The notes beneath the pieces are model-generated. The model was not told the DNA's origin. It searched no databases and worked only from the letters and a program-made list of their open reading frames with translations. A DNA stretch of 64,000 nt from Chrysomallon squamiferum (lineage: Eukaryota > Mollusca > Gastropoda > Neomphalida > Peltospiridae), in contig CM022674.1 in assembly GCA_012295275.1 (NCBI GenBank), positions 13,442,364 to 13,506,363 of the forward strand, in the 5' to 3' direction. Below, one piece after another: positions 1-12,074 of the stretch (within the stretch, counting starts at the first letter, position 1; every line of letters starts with the position of its first letter). Made by a program: the position numbers and the translations under genes.

Positions 1-127
1 AGTGTTAAATTTAAGAGGAGATAATTCTTCTTGAAAAACTAAAAATCTGAAAGACTGGTTTCTGTTATTCTTTATTCTTCTTCTTCTTCTTTAACTTTTT
101 TTAAATTTTATTTTATTATTTTTTTTA

Positions 128-168
<41 letters not shown>

Positions 169-832
169 TTTTTTTGCTTCATAGCAATTTATACAAGTGC
201 TGTAAATAAATAAATAAATAAATAAATAATGTTCTCCATTTCGGCTGAAATATCTTCTAAAACTTTTATTTCCAAGAACAAATATGAACTCATGGATTTT
301 GAAGCGAATTTCGTATCTTCAGTGGGAAAAATATATATATACTGCAGAGAATTCCCAAATTATAACACATCTGATCTATTTCAAAGAACAGTTAAGAAGT
401 ACACATTTTGAAGTATATTAGTAAACAAACAAAAACTAGTAATTTTGTTAAAATATATTTTTATTATTAATACTATATCTTTTAACAATTGATATAAAGG
501 CACATTAAAAAGCAATCACTATAAATTAAAATAATTTAAAAAAATAATAACAAAAAATATTAAGCTATTTTCTTTCAAAAGTTAAAAGCCAAAGATTTAT
601 AGATGCTTATTAGACAAAATGTCCAAAATTTCTTTAATTAAATATAATAGTTTTAAAAATACTGACAGCTTTATAAAGTTATTGAGCTGTGACAGTATTT
701 TGAATATAACAATGTTAAAATAATACTGATTCTCTTTACAAAATTATTTTTAAAAAAAAATAAAAAATTATTTAATATCATGTTTAATTATTATTATTTA
801 TTTATTTTATTAGCATTATAATTATTATTATA

Positions 833-900
<68 letters not shown>

Positions 901-1012
901 GGACCATTTTGCAGTATGCTAAAATTTCAAATAAACTAAAACATTGATTATTTGTTGTCTCCCCTGACAGATTAAGAGGGATAACTCTTGTATGAAAATA
1001 ATCAGAAACATT
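1..1012. other. AT-rich 3' flank of the TMEM163-like gene
   Basis: No coding exon seen. It holds ATT microsatellites at about 131-171 and 820-898 and a TAAA tetranucleotide run at 207-229. For the minus-strand gene ending at 1013, the nearest canonical poly(A) signals (TTTATT on the plus strand) lie around 798-806, which would give a 3' UTR of roughly 210 bases. Confidence 0.5.
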
Positions 1013-1070
1013 TCATTTGAACGTTGGTTTCGTTTCTTCTTTATAATTGCACACCATATCAATTATTAAT
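1013..1070 (-). CDS. TMEM163-like coding exon 8 (C-terminus)
   Basis: Acceptor ttatttttcag; one base completes Lys229, then LIIDMVCNYKEETKPTFK and TGA at 1015-1013. LIIDMV matches the human C-terminal LLIDMV, so the gene is complete. Confidence 0.87.
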
Positions 1071-1415
1071 CTGAAAAATAACACAGCATCATTCAGAACG
1101 GTAGTGTTATACATTAAATTATCATAACAATGATGATTATGATGAAGATATAAATGTCAACAACTAATATAATTTTAGAAAATATAAAGTATTGTTCAAT
1201 AAATAAATAAATAAATAAATAAATAAATTATTTAATTAATTAATGAAACAGATACAAAAATAAAGCAAACAGATATAACAAATAAGCAAAACAAACAAAC
1301 AAACAAAACAATAATAAATAAATAAATAAATATAAAAAAAAAGAAAACATAAACCAGATTGAATAAATGAATAAATTCACAAAATGAACAAAAATAATAA
1401 TAAAATAATAATAAT

Positions 1416-1468
<53 letters not shown>

Positions 1469-1561
1469 AAAAATGTATATACATATATATATACATATAT
1501 ATAATAAACATTACTAAACAAAAATCCACAATATTAATAACAACCAAATAAACAAAAACAA

Positions 1562-1623
<62 letters not shown>

Positions 1624-1678
1624 TAATAAGAATAATAATAATAATAATAATAATAATGATAATAATAGTAATAATAAC

Positions 1679-1725
<47 letters not shown>

Positions 1726-1741
1726 TAACAATAACAATAAC

Positions 1742-1792
<51 letters not shown>

Positions 1793-1985
1793 TAGCTCAC
1801 TTCATTCCAAATCCAGCGAGGAAGCACGAACACATAATGCCAAAGACAGGATCTAAAACCCACAGACGACTGTCGTTCTCAAACGCGAGCATACTTATAC
1901 AACTCGCCAGACTCACAGCCGCCCCCGTGTACGTGATCACACCTACAACACAAACACGTCACCACAGCTTTCATTTTATATTATA

Positions 1986-2052
<67 letters not shown>

Positions 2053-2123
2053 TAATTAGAAGAAGAAGAGAAATCTATCTGTATTTTCGTTTTTCATTAT
2101 TTATTTTTTTTACTTTTTTTTGT

Positions 2124-2201
<78 letters not shown>

Positions 2202-4977
2202 TATTGTTTTCTTTAAATATATTTTTAATATTTATTTATTTTTCATTTTTTTTTTTTTTTATTATTATTTCTGTTGTTGTTGTTATTGATGTTATTAAGG
2301 TCTTTTAATGTTTCCAATAACTAACAGTAAAAAAAAAAAAAAACGTTTAAAATGAAACCACATAAGACTTGTGAACTACAAACATAGTTTGAAATAAATA
2401 AAAAGATTCTCACTGTCTGTAAGAAGAACTCTGCTCTCCAGCTCGTATCCCAGATACACTTTCAAAGTGCCTAAAATGAGCGATATCACGCCACTGATAA
2501 CTGCAAAGGCCAGCAACCCGGCTGACTGAAATATTACAAAACGGGACACCATCAGTTTGGACTGTTTAACAACGGGATGTCTCATACGTAAATATTACGA
2601 TTCAGTACACCGTAAGTTTAAATTATTAAATTATTTAACAAAAGGATGTTCGCTATGCAAATATTACAGTTCAGGGCACCAACAGTTTGAACTATTTAAC
2701 AATGGGATGTCTCTTACGTAAATATTACGATTCCGTACACCGTAAGTTTAAATTATTTAACAAAAGGATGTTCGCTATGTAAATATTACGATTCAGGGCA
2801 CCATCAGTTTGGACTATTTAACAACGGGATGTCTCATACGTAAATATTACGATTTAGTACACCGTAAGTTTAAATTATTTAACAAAAGGGTGTTCGCTAT
2901 GTAAATATTACGGTTCAGGACACCATCAGTTTGAACTATTTAACAACGGGATGTCTCTTACGTAAATATTACTATTCAGGACACCGTGAGCCTGAATTAT
3001 TTATCAAAAGGATGTTCACTATTTAAATATTACGATTCAGACCATCCTGTAATAGAAACTGGTAATACCCTTGTACGCGAGAACCGATTTTAACTGTAAA
3101 CTGTAAAAGCTACTGTTAATACATGAGTATAAAAACAATGTGAGTGAGTGTATGATGTATATATATTAGTAAAAGCATGTGAAGAAGAAATAAAACGTGT
3201 CTGGTGTATGTTTAGTGTGTTAATTACCTTGTGTTCCACCAGCTTGACGACCAGGGCGTATATAGACTTGCACGTCAAACAGAAAGCCGCAACAAAGAAG
3301 AGTATAGCCACTATAATACACGCCCTGTGTGAATAAAACAATAACAATAACAATAACAAAAATAACAATTAACAATAACAATAACAATAACAATAACAAT
3401 AATAATAATAATAATAATAATAACAATAATAATAATAACAGATTTCTCTACCACTTTCTCTACAGCTTTCCCTTTCACCCCCCCTGTAGCTTTCTTTCCC
3501 ACACTTTCGTATGGCTTTTCCTTTCACCTCCCTCTATTGCTTTCTCTCCTACCCACCCTGTCTCTATCGTGTTTTTTTTTCTCCCTTCCTCTGCAGCTTT
3601 CTCTCTAAAATCCGGTGTCTTTTACAAAACTTACTGCTGATCGTCTGTCAGTCTGTTATCGTGTCACTTACATTCTCTCTTTTCTTGGTGAATATAAAAT
3701 GGCAGTGCTGCCAAAAAATCTCCAAATAACGACTGCCGAGGACATGCTGTCAAGAAGCGCATCAAGCTGGAATACAAAAATAAGTTTTTGTCAAAATTAC
3801 GAAAACACGCGAAATACGTTTACTTAATTTTTTCTTTATATAGTTACTATCCATTCGTATGAATTACAACGCTACTTTGCAGAAAGTACAGGAAGTAACA
3901 GTGTCAATGTGTTAATTTTCAGTAATTTAGAAATGTTTATGATATTTGTAGTTACCATTGTTTCATTATTCATCGTTGATTTCCGTGAATCCTCTTTTGA
4001 AAGGAGTAAATTTATTATTTAAGTATTATTATTACTATTTTATGATTATTATTATTATTATTAATAGTACAAGTAGTAGTAATATCGTTACTATTATTAT
4101 TATTACTCTACTATTATTACTAGTATTATTATTGCTACTACTGCTATTACTGTTATTATTATTATTATTACTACATACTATTACTATTTTTATCATCAGC
4201 ATCATCATTATTACGACATTAACATTGCTATTAATACACTTTTTTTCTTTTTCATCGTCTGTTAATTGTTTCCCATTTTATAAGCTTTCTTCACTCGGCT
4301 CAAACTTGAAATAAAAACGAAAGTTAAACAGAACAAAGTAAACTTACCCCATATCCAAACAATGTCTGACTGTGGTTCAGACTACTGAGAACTGAAATAG
4401 CAAATAACTGTTTTAAAATAGAGCTAAGAAAGGAAAGAAATACAACAGATAACAATTAGAACAGAACGTAAAGATTAACTGCGATGAGAAAATAAACTGA
4501 ACACTTTTTTTGTATCGCTGTTATATTCATTCGTCATCTCTGAGAAAGTTTTAAAAGGGAGCGTTAATTAATAATTGGGTTTTAAAGAGGTTTATATATT
4601 GTTGGTCCTGTTCACTGAACTGAACCTATTCCCCCTCTGTCCTCACTAAATCTTTATATTTTTCTCACCTCTTCGAAAAAATATATATTTATTATAGACA
4701 CTCGCACAAGATGGTTCCTAATATTTAAATTAATTTTGTAGTTAACTATTCAGTAAGCCTTGGAAGTTTTATAAACTGTCAAATTACAACACAGAAGAAG
4801 GTCAGTTAGTAAATAAATAAATAAATAAATAAATAAAACAAAATAATAATCATAGCATAGTAATAATTATCATTATTATAATACCAACAATAACAATTAT
4901 AACAATTAATAATAACAACACTAATGATAATAATAATACTAATAATAATAATAATATTACTAATAATAATAATAACA

Positions 4978-5010
<33 letters not shown>

Positions 5011-5039
5011 GTAATAATAATAAATAATAATAATAACAC

Positions 5040-5076
<37 letters not shown>

Positions 5077-6151
5077 TACCAATAGCTGCAACTCCACTTG
5101 CTAGAGGAAATACCACCGACAACCATGACACAGCAATGGCGTACTTCCGGAATCGCGACGCAGTCGCGAAAGAAACACGACGTTGTACTGCATCCGTCAA
5201 ACACGCTGTAACAAACATCATTCTACGTCAGTGCATCATTTCACAACATCGTGGACAAACAGAGTAAATGAATGACTGTTTAACAAGACCCCATCACAAA
5301 AAATATATCGGCTACTGGATGTCAACCACGCTTGCATGAAGTGAACATTTTTTAAATGAGGCAAAAACACCTCATTGCCGAGCTGAGCGGGGCAAAAACA
5401 TTCGGTCGAGGTGTTCGGAGGCTAAGAACCATTGCATGAGGGCAAGAACCAGGCTAAGAACCATTGCATGAGGGCAAGAACCAGGCTAAGAACCATTGCA
5501 TGAGGGCAAGAATCAGGCTAAGAACCATTGCATGAGGGCAAGAACCAGGCTAAGAACCATTGCATGAGGGCAAGAACCAGGCTAAGAACCATTGCATGAG
5601 GGCAAGAACCAGGCTAAGAACCATTGCATAAGGGCAAGAACCAGGCTAAGAACCATTGCATGAGGGCAAGAATCAGGCTAAGAACCATTACATGAGGGCA
5701 AGAATCAGGCTAAGAACCATTACATAAGGGCAAGAATCAGGCTAAGAACCATTACATAAGGGCAAGAATCAGGCTAAGAACCATTACATAAGGGCAAGAA
5801 CCAGGCTAAGAACCATTGCATGAGGGCAAGAATCAGGCTAAGAACCATTACATAAGGGCAAGAATCAGGCTAAGAACCATTACATAAGGGCAAGAACCAG
5901 GCTAAGAACCATTGCATGAGGGCAAGAACCAGGCTAAGACTGATACGTGTGAAAAGGATGATGCATGCCTTAAATCATCAGGAGTTCGATAAACCTGTTT
6001 GATGTCTTTGAAGTCAGTTATATCTTCCACCGCAACGATGTCGATCGACTTCAAACGGTAGCCGTAGACATAAATGAATTCATGCAGTGGATATCATTTC
6101 TATCTCACACACATACACACACACATGGTTTTATTATTGTTATTATTATTA

Positions 6152-6195
<44 letters not shown>

Positions 6196-6390
6196 GTTAT
6201 TATTACCAGGAAGTGTACAGTGCAAGTAAAACGTTGTGAAGAATTACCTCCCTTCAATTTGAAAATAACCAGTCAGTGATGTCATTTACACGTTCTGATG
6301 GGAATATTATTTCTCTGCCAGATTTAAATATTTAATAAACATAGGTCGTGCTTAAGGCGTAATATTGTAATTCTTTCAGGGGAAGAAAAA

Positions 6391-6462
<72 letters not shown>

Positions 6463-6554
6463 TTTCCCAAACAACTTGTCACAAACAAGAAAGAAAGAAA
6501 AAAAGAATTTAAAAATCTAGATATCACTTTTATCATATAACATTTTTCTTTTTC

Positions 6555-6613
<59 letters not shown>

Positions 6614-7963
6614 GACATTTACTGTAAACTGATTCATGTTACTATTAATATTTACTAAACCTAGCTCAAGGTGGATTTTTCGAAAATTTATGGTGAGGAA
6701 AAGCCCCAAAGTCTAATTCTATCACGGGTCAAAAGGACAAGGCAAGATGAACGCCCTATTATCATTATATCTTAGATCACTTTGTTTATCTTAAAACGGT
6801 GTCGTTGTTATTATCTTACCATTACATCATTTTTAACTTTATATTCTAGCTTACTTTATTTATCATAAAACTCAGTTATTTTCACTGCAAAGACATCCTA
6901 TTTCAAACTTTATTTTTATTTTATTAATATCATCTTTTCAAAATAAAATAAATGATTCGGTAATTTAGTAAATAAATGAATAAGATATTTAAATAAATTA
7001 TTAATTTGCTAAACTAGATAAATAAATAAATAAATAGTTTAATAACAAAAAATAAACAAATACGTAGGTAAATAAATAATGTAATAAATAACTTATTAAG
7101 CAAATAAATATTTAATAAATAAATAAATTTACCATCCTTTCCATTTCTTAAATATTCACGTATATAAATATCCATTAAAAAAGCGCTGGAGTATTTCTAT
7201 GGCGACCATAAGAATAATTTACACGGGAAAGAATGGAAACTTGTGTGTTTGAAATGCCAAACGTCAGCCATAAGTGCGGAACTATGACGTCACTGAAATC
7301 CCCGGTTATTGCAGGGTGTGTTCGATTTCTGCAAATCCGTAACCGGTTTTGTTTATGACATCAAGATATTCATCTAACCGAAACCAGTTAACTTCCCAAA
7401 CCATCAAATTCTCGCTTGCCACAAATAGATAACTAACCAAAACTTAAGTTAGATCGTTAAAATTATAACCAAATTTCCACAGCTTTTTAGTTTTTTTGTT
7501 ATGTTTTCTTTTTAATTTTATTATTATTATTAGTAGTAGTATCATTTTTATTGTTGTTGTTGTTGTTGATATGTTCGTGCTTATCTTACGATGATTTGCG
7601 TTGTATAAGGTAGATTGTGTTGTGTTATTATTTTATTTTATATATATATATATATATATTCTATTACTATTATCATCATCATCATCATCATCATTATTAT
7701 TATTAATATATTATTATTATTATTATTATAGATGACAAATTCTTTTCTAACATCTCACCATATTTATGTCTCAATTTCAACAACAACAACAACACAGCAA
7801 TAGTTCCAAATGTTACGAAAATAAAGTTTTCTGTACTGGCCTTAAACTCTGGGAAGTTGCAGAGGCCCTAAGCTGTTACAGAAAACAATGCACCGAATAC
7901 TAGGTTCCATAACATCTTAAAAATAAAATGCAGGTTACACACACACACACGCGCACACAGATT

Positions 7964-7994
<31 letters not shown>

Positions 7995-8384
7995 GTAGGG
8001 AGACAGTCAGAGACAGAGAGACAAAAAAAGAGAGACAGAGGCTGAAAGAAAGAAAGCTAAATTTGTGACATACTTAAATTAAACTGAAATGCGACGGAAA
8101 TATTCCATTATTTCCATACTCTATAAATATAAAATATTGGTTAAAAACAGTAATAAATATTCATAATTTTCATTTACCTGGACGATTAATTAATTTCAGC
8201 TACAATGTTTGTTTTTTGTTTTTTTTGTTTTTTTTGTTAATTGTATTCTGATAATAACAAATTTCATTTCATGCTTGTTGTTTATTTTTAGTCCGTGCAG
8301 AAAACAGATCAGACGGACATTTGGATGGACATCACTGGTTCTCCACCAGAGCTAGATTTTCTATCTATCTCGCTCTCTCTCTCA

Positions 8385-8433
<49 letters not shown>

Positions 8434-8573
8434 ACAAAATACACCATAAATACTGTACAAAGTGGGGGTAAAAATGTCTTAAAAATAGTAAACTTTTACT
8501 TACTTTCTTCCGTGAGTTGGAGGCGCTCTGTTGTTTTGTCATCGACGGATTCATTGTCCTGTTTGTCTGCCAT
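1013..8573 (-). CDS. TMEM163-like zinc transporter family membrane protein, complete, 8 coding exons
   Basis: Joined minus-strand exons 8573-8504, 5205-5080, 4391-4348, 3766-3672, 3324-3228, 2525-2414, 1942-1801 and 1070-1013 give a 247-residue protein; every junction is GT-AG and in phase. It aligns along its length with TMEM163, a six-helix protein of the cation diffusion facilitator group known in vertebrates from synaptic vesicles and as a zinc exporter. Predicted helices are near 45-67, 77-95, 113-134, 147-169, 183-201 and 209-229. The paired aspartates of helix 2 (DALLD, residues 82 and 86) match the human zinc-binding pair, and WLSVV, LLTDS and LIIDM match other conserved blocks. The N-terminal tail is short and acidic, which accounts for a length below human (289 aa). 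Start chosen at the first ATG of a small exon (MADKQDNESV) whose phase fits exon 2. Zinc transport is inferred from family membership. Confidence 0.93.
1071..1800 (-). repeat. TMEM163 intron 7: compound AT/AAT microsatellites
   Basis: An AT run at about 1420-1461 and a compound AAT/AAC array at about 1562-1793. The array ends a few bases from the exon 7 donor at 1800. Nothing else is recognised. Confidence 0.85.
1801..1942 (-). CDS. TMEM163-like coding exon 7 (helices 5-6)
   Basis: Acceptor gtgttgtag, donor GTGAGC, 142 bases. Encodes VITYTGAAVSLASCISM and RLWVLDPVFGIMCSC, aligning gap-free with human residues from LITDG to WYLDG and beyond. Its donor is directly followed by a long AAT microsatellite. 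Confidence 0.92.
1943..2413 (-). repeat. TMEM163 intron 6: AAT and TC microsatellites
   Basis: AAT run at about 1988-2048 and an uninterrupted TC run at 2126-2198. The remainder is AT-rich with no other signal. Confidence 0.85.
2414..2525 (-). CDS. TMEM163-like coding exon 6 (helix 4)
   Basis: Acceptor taatatttcag, donor GTGAGA, 112 bases. Encodes SAGLLAFAVISGVISLIL and LKVYLGYELESRVLLTD. The upstream intron is an array of about 62-bp units that runs right up to this acceptor. Confidence 0.93.
2526..3050 (-). repeat. Minisatellite of about 62-bp units abutting the exon 6 acceptor
   Basis: About nine monomers marked by aaatattac at 2529, 2591, 2657, 2719, 2780, 2842, 2904, 2963 and 3025. Two unit types (caccatcagtttg...gggatgtctc and caccgtaagttta...ggatgttcgc) alternate, giving a dimer of about 124 bp. 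The first monomer contains the splice acceptor: its aatattac core is part of the taatatttcag signal on the minus strand. Confidence 0.85.
3228..3324 (-). CDS. TMEM163-like coding exon 5 (helix 3)
   Basis: Acceptor ttcacacag, donor GTAATT, 97 bases. Encodes ACIIVAILFFVAAFCLTC (helix 3) followed by KSIYALVVKL, matching the human CVILG...KAIHDLS stretch. Confidence 0.93.
3325..3671 (-). repeat. TMEM163 intron 4: AAC/AAT repeat and pyrimidine-rich stretch
   Basis: Compound AAC/AAT repeat at about 3336-3440, then a plus-strand pyrimidine-rich stretch at 3441-3600. No gene on either strand. Confidence 0.8.
3672..3766 (-). CDS. TMEM163-like coding exon 4 (zinc-site helix 2)
   Basis: Acceptor gtattccag, donor GTAAGT, 95 bases. 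Encodes LDALLDSMSSAVVIWRFF, with Asp82 and Asp86 at the positions of the human zinc-binding pair. Confidence 0.93.
3767..4347 (-). repeat. TMEM163 intron 3: degenerate ATT repeat
   Basis: Interrupted ATT/ACT repeat at about 4020-4220 (the plus strand gives a leucine-rich pseudo-frame). No other feature seen. Confidence 0.8.
4348..4391 (-). CDS. TMEM163-like coding exon 3 (micro-exon)
   Basis: Only 44 bases: acceptor ctatttcag, donor GTAAG. Encodes LSSLNHSQTLFGYG (residues 67-80), the loop and start of helix 2. It leaves no long reading frame and was found by phase and homology. Confidence 0.88.
4392..5079 (-). repeat. TMEM163 intron 2: AAT/AAC array next to the exon 2 donor
   Basis: TAAA run at 4809-4839 and an AAT/AAC array at about 4855-5077 that touches the exon 2 donor. 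The 4392-4800 part is unremarkable AT-rich intron. Confidence 0.8.
5080..5205 (-). CDS. TMEM163-like coding exon 2 (helix 1)
   Basis: Acceptor ttgttacag, donor GTAATT, 126 bases. Encodes residues 24-65, including FRKYAIAVSWLSVV, the start of helix 1, matching the human RKKALWVSW block. Confidence 0.92.
5419..5939. repeat. 32-bp minisatellite, 16 full units, in TMEM163 intron 1
   Basis: Exact 32-bp period (aggctaagaaccattgcatg then agggcaagaacc), 16 full units from 5419 plus a partial unit ending at 5939. Units differ at a few fixed positions: gcatgag versus acataag, and aacc versus aatc. Acataag-type units cluster in 5675-5898, and gcatgag units fill both ends. Confidence 0.97.
5940..8503 (-). 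repeat. TMEM163 intron 1, remainder: microsatellites in AT-rich DNA
   Basis: ATT runs at about 6125-6205 and 6558-6612, a GA run at about 6392-6458, an AT run at 7641-7660, CA/GA tracts at 7937-8040 and a CA run at 8387-8428. No coding exon was found. A short more complex stretch at 7190-7440 contains tgacgtcac (7285-7293), a perfect CRE-like palindrome, of unknown relevance. Confidence 0.7.
8504..8573 (-). CDS. TMEM163-like coding exon 1
   Basis: Begins MADKQDNESV, encodes 23 residues plus one base and ends at a strong GTAAGT donor. An AG at 8581-8582, seven bases before the ATG, could be the acceptor that joins an upstream 5' UTR exon. The extra base A plus CG of exon 2 gives Thr24, so the phase agrees; this exon is the least conserved and rests on phase and splice signals. 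Confidence 0.75.
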
Positions 8574-8580
8574 TGCAATG

Positions 8581-9690
8581 CTGAAATCTGTTCATCCATG
8601 AATTCCGAATATTTCAAACATTTCACTGATTCCTCACAACATGCTCGTTACATGACTCGTCTCTTTGATTTAAGTAAAAAATAAAAAATAAATAAATAAA
8701 AAAATAAAAATAAAAATAATGTTAAAAAAATAATAATATGAAAAACGTCTATTTAGAAAAATCGTCTTTTTTTTTTTCTTTTTCCTCACAAATTTCGTTG
8801 CTGCTGAATTTCGTTAGTTCTTACCTGAAATAATAATAATAGTAATGATAATAATAACAACAACAACAACAACAACAACAACAATAATAATAATAATAAT
8901 AATAAAGGTGCAATCAAATTTTTCAGATTATCACTGAACACATCTATCGTAACAATGATACAACTGTAAACCGTAACAAAGATACAACAATAAACAGTAA
9001 AAGTGATACAACAATATACCGTAACAATTTTCCAACAGTATACCTTAACACAATCCCACACAGTATCAATAATGCCGTTTATACTGAACAAAAAATGTCG
9101 CATAACACATATACAGTGTTATATGATTATAGTAACAATCATAACATAAAATACTTCATCAGTAATAGCACGTACCACACTACTTTACAGACGCAAAATA
9201 TTATTTTATACTCGCTCTATTATACCGTATTACAATTTATCTGGTCTCAGATTATTCGGCGTCTAAACGATATAATATTTCAGTATAAATAAATTTAAAA
9301 AATCTGAAACTACAACAACAATAATAAACATGAGCGAAAGACACTGACGGTTCAGAAAGCGAGGGTTCTGTTTCGTCGAAAACAGATATTAATTTCGTTT
9401 ATGCATTTCACTGCATTCGTTATTAAATTAAAAACAAAGGACAAAGAAAACGTATCTGCCGTATACAATCGGCCATCTGGTGCCGTTGCCAATGGTTACT
9501 TATTAAACAAATATTAGTAATAAATAATCTGTACCTATGAATTGGGTAATTAGTTTTTATTACGGTAAGGTAATAAAGACAAGAATAATAAAGGACACAG
9601 CTGTTTCAAACCCGTTCTAAACGTATTGATATCTCAGATAAACGTTTCATTAATTCGTTAGAATACGCACACACCCACCACAAACACGCA

Positions 9691-9736
<46 letters not shown>

Positions 9737-10932
9737 GACAGATGGAATTGGGAGCAGTCTATGCAAGTAGAATGTTCTAGATTACCGTAATTATGTTTAA
9801 AATGTACCTTTTGTGACAAGATTAAAGCGTCCTAAAATATATTTTGCGAACTTGCAGTTTCATGGTTTATTAGAGTCAATCTTTGTTAATAATAAAGTAT
9901 AATATTCAAATAACATTTTCAATTTTATCCACTTACGAGTTCGTGAAAAGAGATGTGCAAAAATGCCTTTCAGACTGAGGAAACGAAAAGCTTCTTTTTT
10001 TTTTTTTTTTAAATACTCTGTGGTCGTTGGATCAATCCCTTTATTCAACTATTTTCTCATTCCAGTCAGTGCTGAACAACTCTGGTAACAAACACATTGG
10101 TATTTACTGTCCTGTCTATGAGACAGTTCAATAAAAGATCCCTTATTGCTAACTGGAAAGAACAGCTTTCTCTCTCTTCATTAAACAACCATTTCTATTC
10201 TTCCTTAAATTGTTCAGCATCGGCTACGCAATTTAGATTAATACATTATTTAAAACAGTTTTCGTCTGATGTAGCGATGTGTTTTACCAACTTCTAGTGA
10301 AAGAAGAAGAAGAAGAAGAAGAAGAAGAAGAAGAAGAAAAAGAAGAAGAAATGATACTGAATGAGGTAAAAAAAAAAAAATGATTTTCCACCAGCCAAAG
10401 GGTATAAAACACTAATTATGTGATAAAGTTGTAAATAAACATTTGGTTTTCACTTGTTTCGGGAATGAGACAGTTTTTTTACGTTAATTTCTACAAAATA
10501 TCTTATGTATTTATTTACTAAAACGCGATAAAATAAAACTTTTTAACCTGAAATAATTTTATACTGACGTAGAAAACCACAAAAAAAAAATGTTTTAAAA
10601 CGTGCTTTATCATTATTCGTGTTTTAAAAACTGGTGTTATCGAATATTAAAATACAGCTTTAATCTTTTGTTCATGATTCAATAAGAAAATTTTAAAAAC
10701 TATCCAGCCACACACATATATTTTATCAGGTCTAGAAAATAAAACTTTTATCCACAAAATGTAAACAGCAATTAATTTTGAATCTGTTTCAAGATAGGTT
10801 GACATTATGATAATAACTCATACAGAAACAACAACAATAATAACAACAACAACAATAATAATAATAATGATAATAATAATCTTTATTTTTATTTATTTTT
10901 TATTCTATTTTATTCTTTTAAATTATTATTAT

Positions 10933-10968
<36 letters not shown>

Positions 10969-11155
10969 CCGATAACAAAATAAATGAAATAATTATAATA
11001 AAAACAAATCAAGAAATAAAAAAGTTACATCTGTCAGGAATTTGAAAATCCATAATCGTGATATAATTATGCCACAAATTTTTTGTTATTATTTTATTTA
11101 TTTACTTACTTACTTATTTTATTTTAATTGATTTTATTCTTATTTATATTACATT

Positions 11156-11194
<39 letters not shown>

Positions 11195-12043
11195 CAAAGC
11201 TATCGCAGCGTCTGCTTAATATCAAGTCCTACATAATAATAATTAATAGTAATCGTGATAATTTGATAATAAATTGTACAATACCTGTAAAACCTTTACA
11301 AATGAAATCAAACATCCCACGCGTTCTGTCTATTCATGTCTAACAAATGCTCGGTTTGCTTTCAGATTATAATTCTTTCAAATCTGGAGTCCTTTCGAAT
11401 CTTGTACGTTAGTGTTGTCGTTCGTACATCGGCCCATTAATGGTGCGCATACTGTTGGAGGAAAATACTCGCAAACGTGGCTCTCGCTATCAGTCTGACA
11501 TGAATTTAAACATCGATGAAATTTACCCCACCTGTTGCCTTTAAACATGAATATATTCAAAGTAATGAATTTTTAATAAATGTACTACGGCTATTTAGAA
11601 TTTGTCGTGGTCGTAATCTACCATTAGTCCGTGTATGTGGGGATGTGATATATATATATATATCCAAAAATATACACTGCACTGTAATTTGTAAATTCAA
11701 GATGGCCACATTAAAATTTGCTAAAAAAAAACACACACACACAAAAAATAACGAAGCCGACTCTATCATTATGAATTAGTATGGCTCAGGGTTATGGTCA
11801 TATTTATTTTGTTGGTTGGTTGAATTTTATTTATTTTTTATTTTTATTTTTTTTAAACTGGATTTTTCCAGAACAATTAGGTTTCTGTATCGATTACTAA
11901 ACCTCTAATTCTGAGTGCATTGGAAATCGAATCCTCAAAATATTACACAAATACATTTTTCATATTAACAAAATAAAACCAGTTCTTTCTTTTCTTTTTT
12001 TTTTTTTTTTTTTTTTTTTTTCCTTTTTTATCTTTTTTTTTTT

Positions 12044-12074
<31 letters not shown>

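Noticed and set aside
3511-3827. Plus-strand frames over 3511-3827
   Set aside because: They are antisense to TMEM163 exon 4, whose minus-strand reading has homology and correct splice sites.
5419-5939. Regular 32-bp direct repeats resembling a CRISPR array
   Set aside because: Units are contiguous with no spacers, there are no cas genes, and the setting is an intron of an animal gene.
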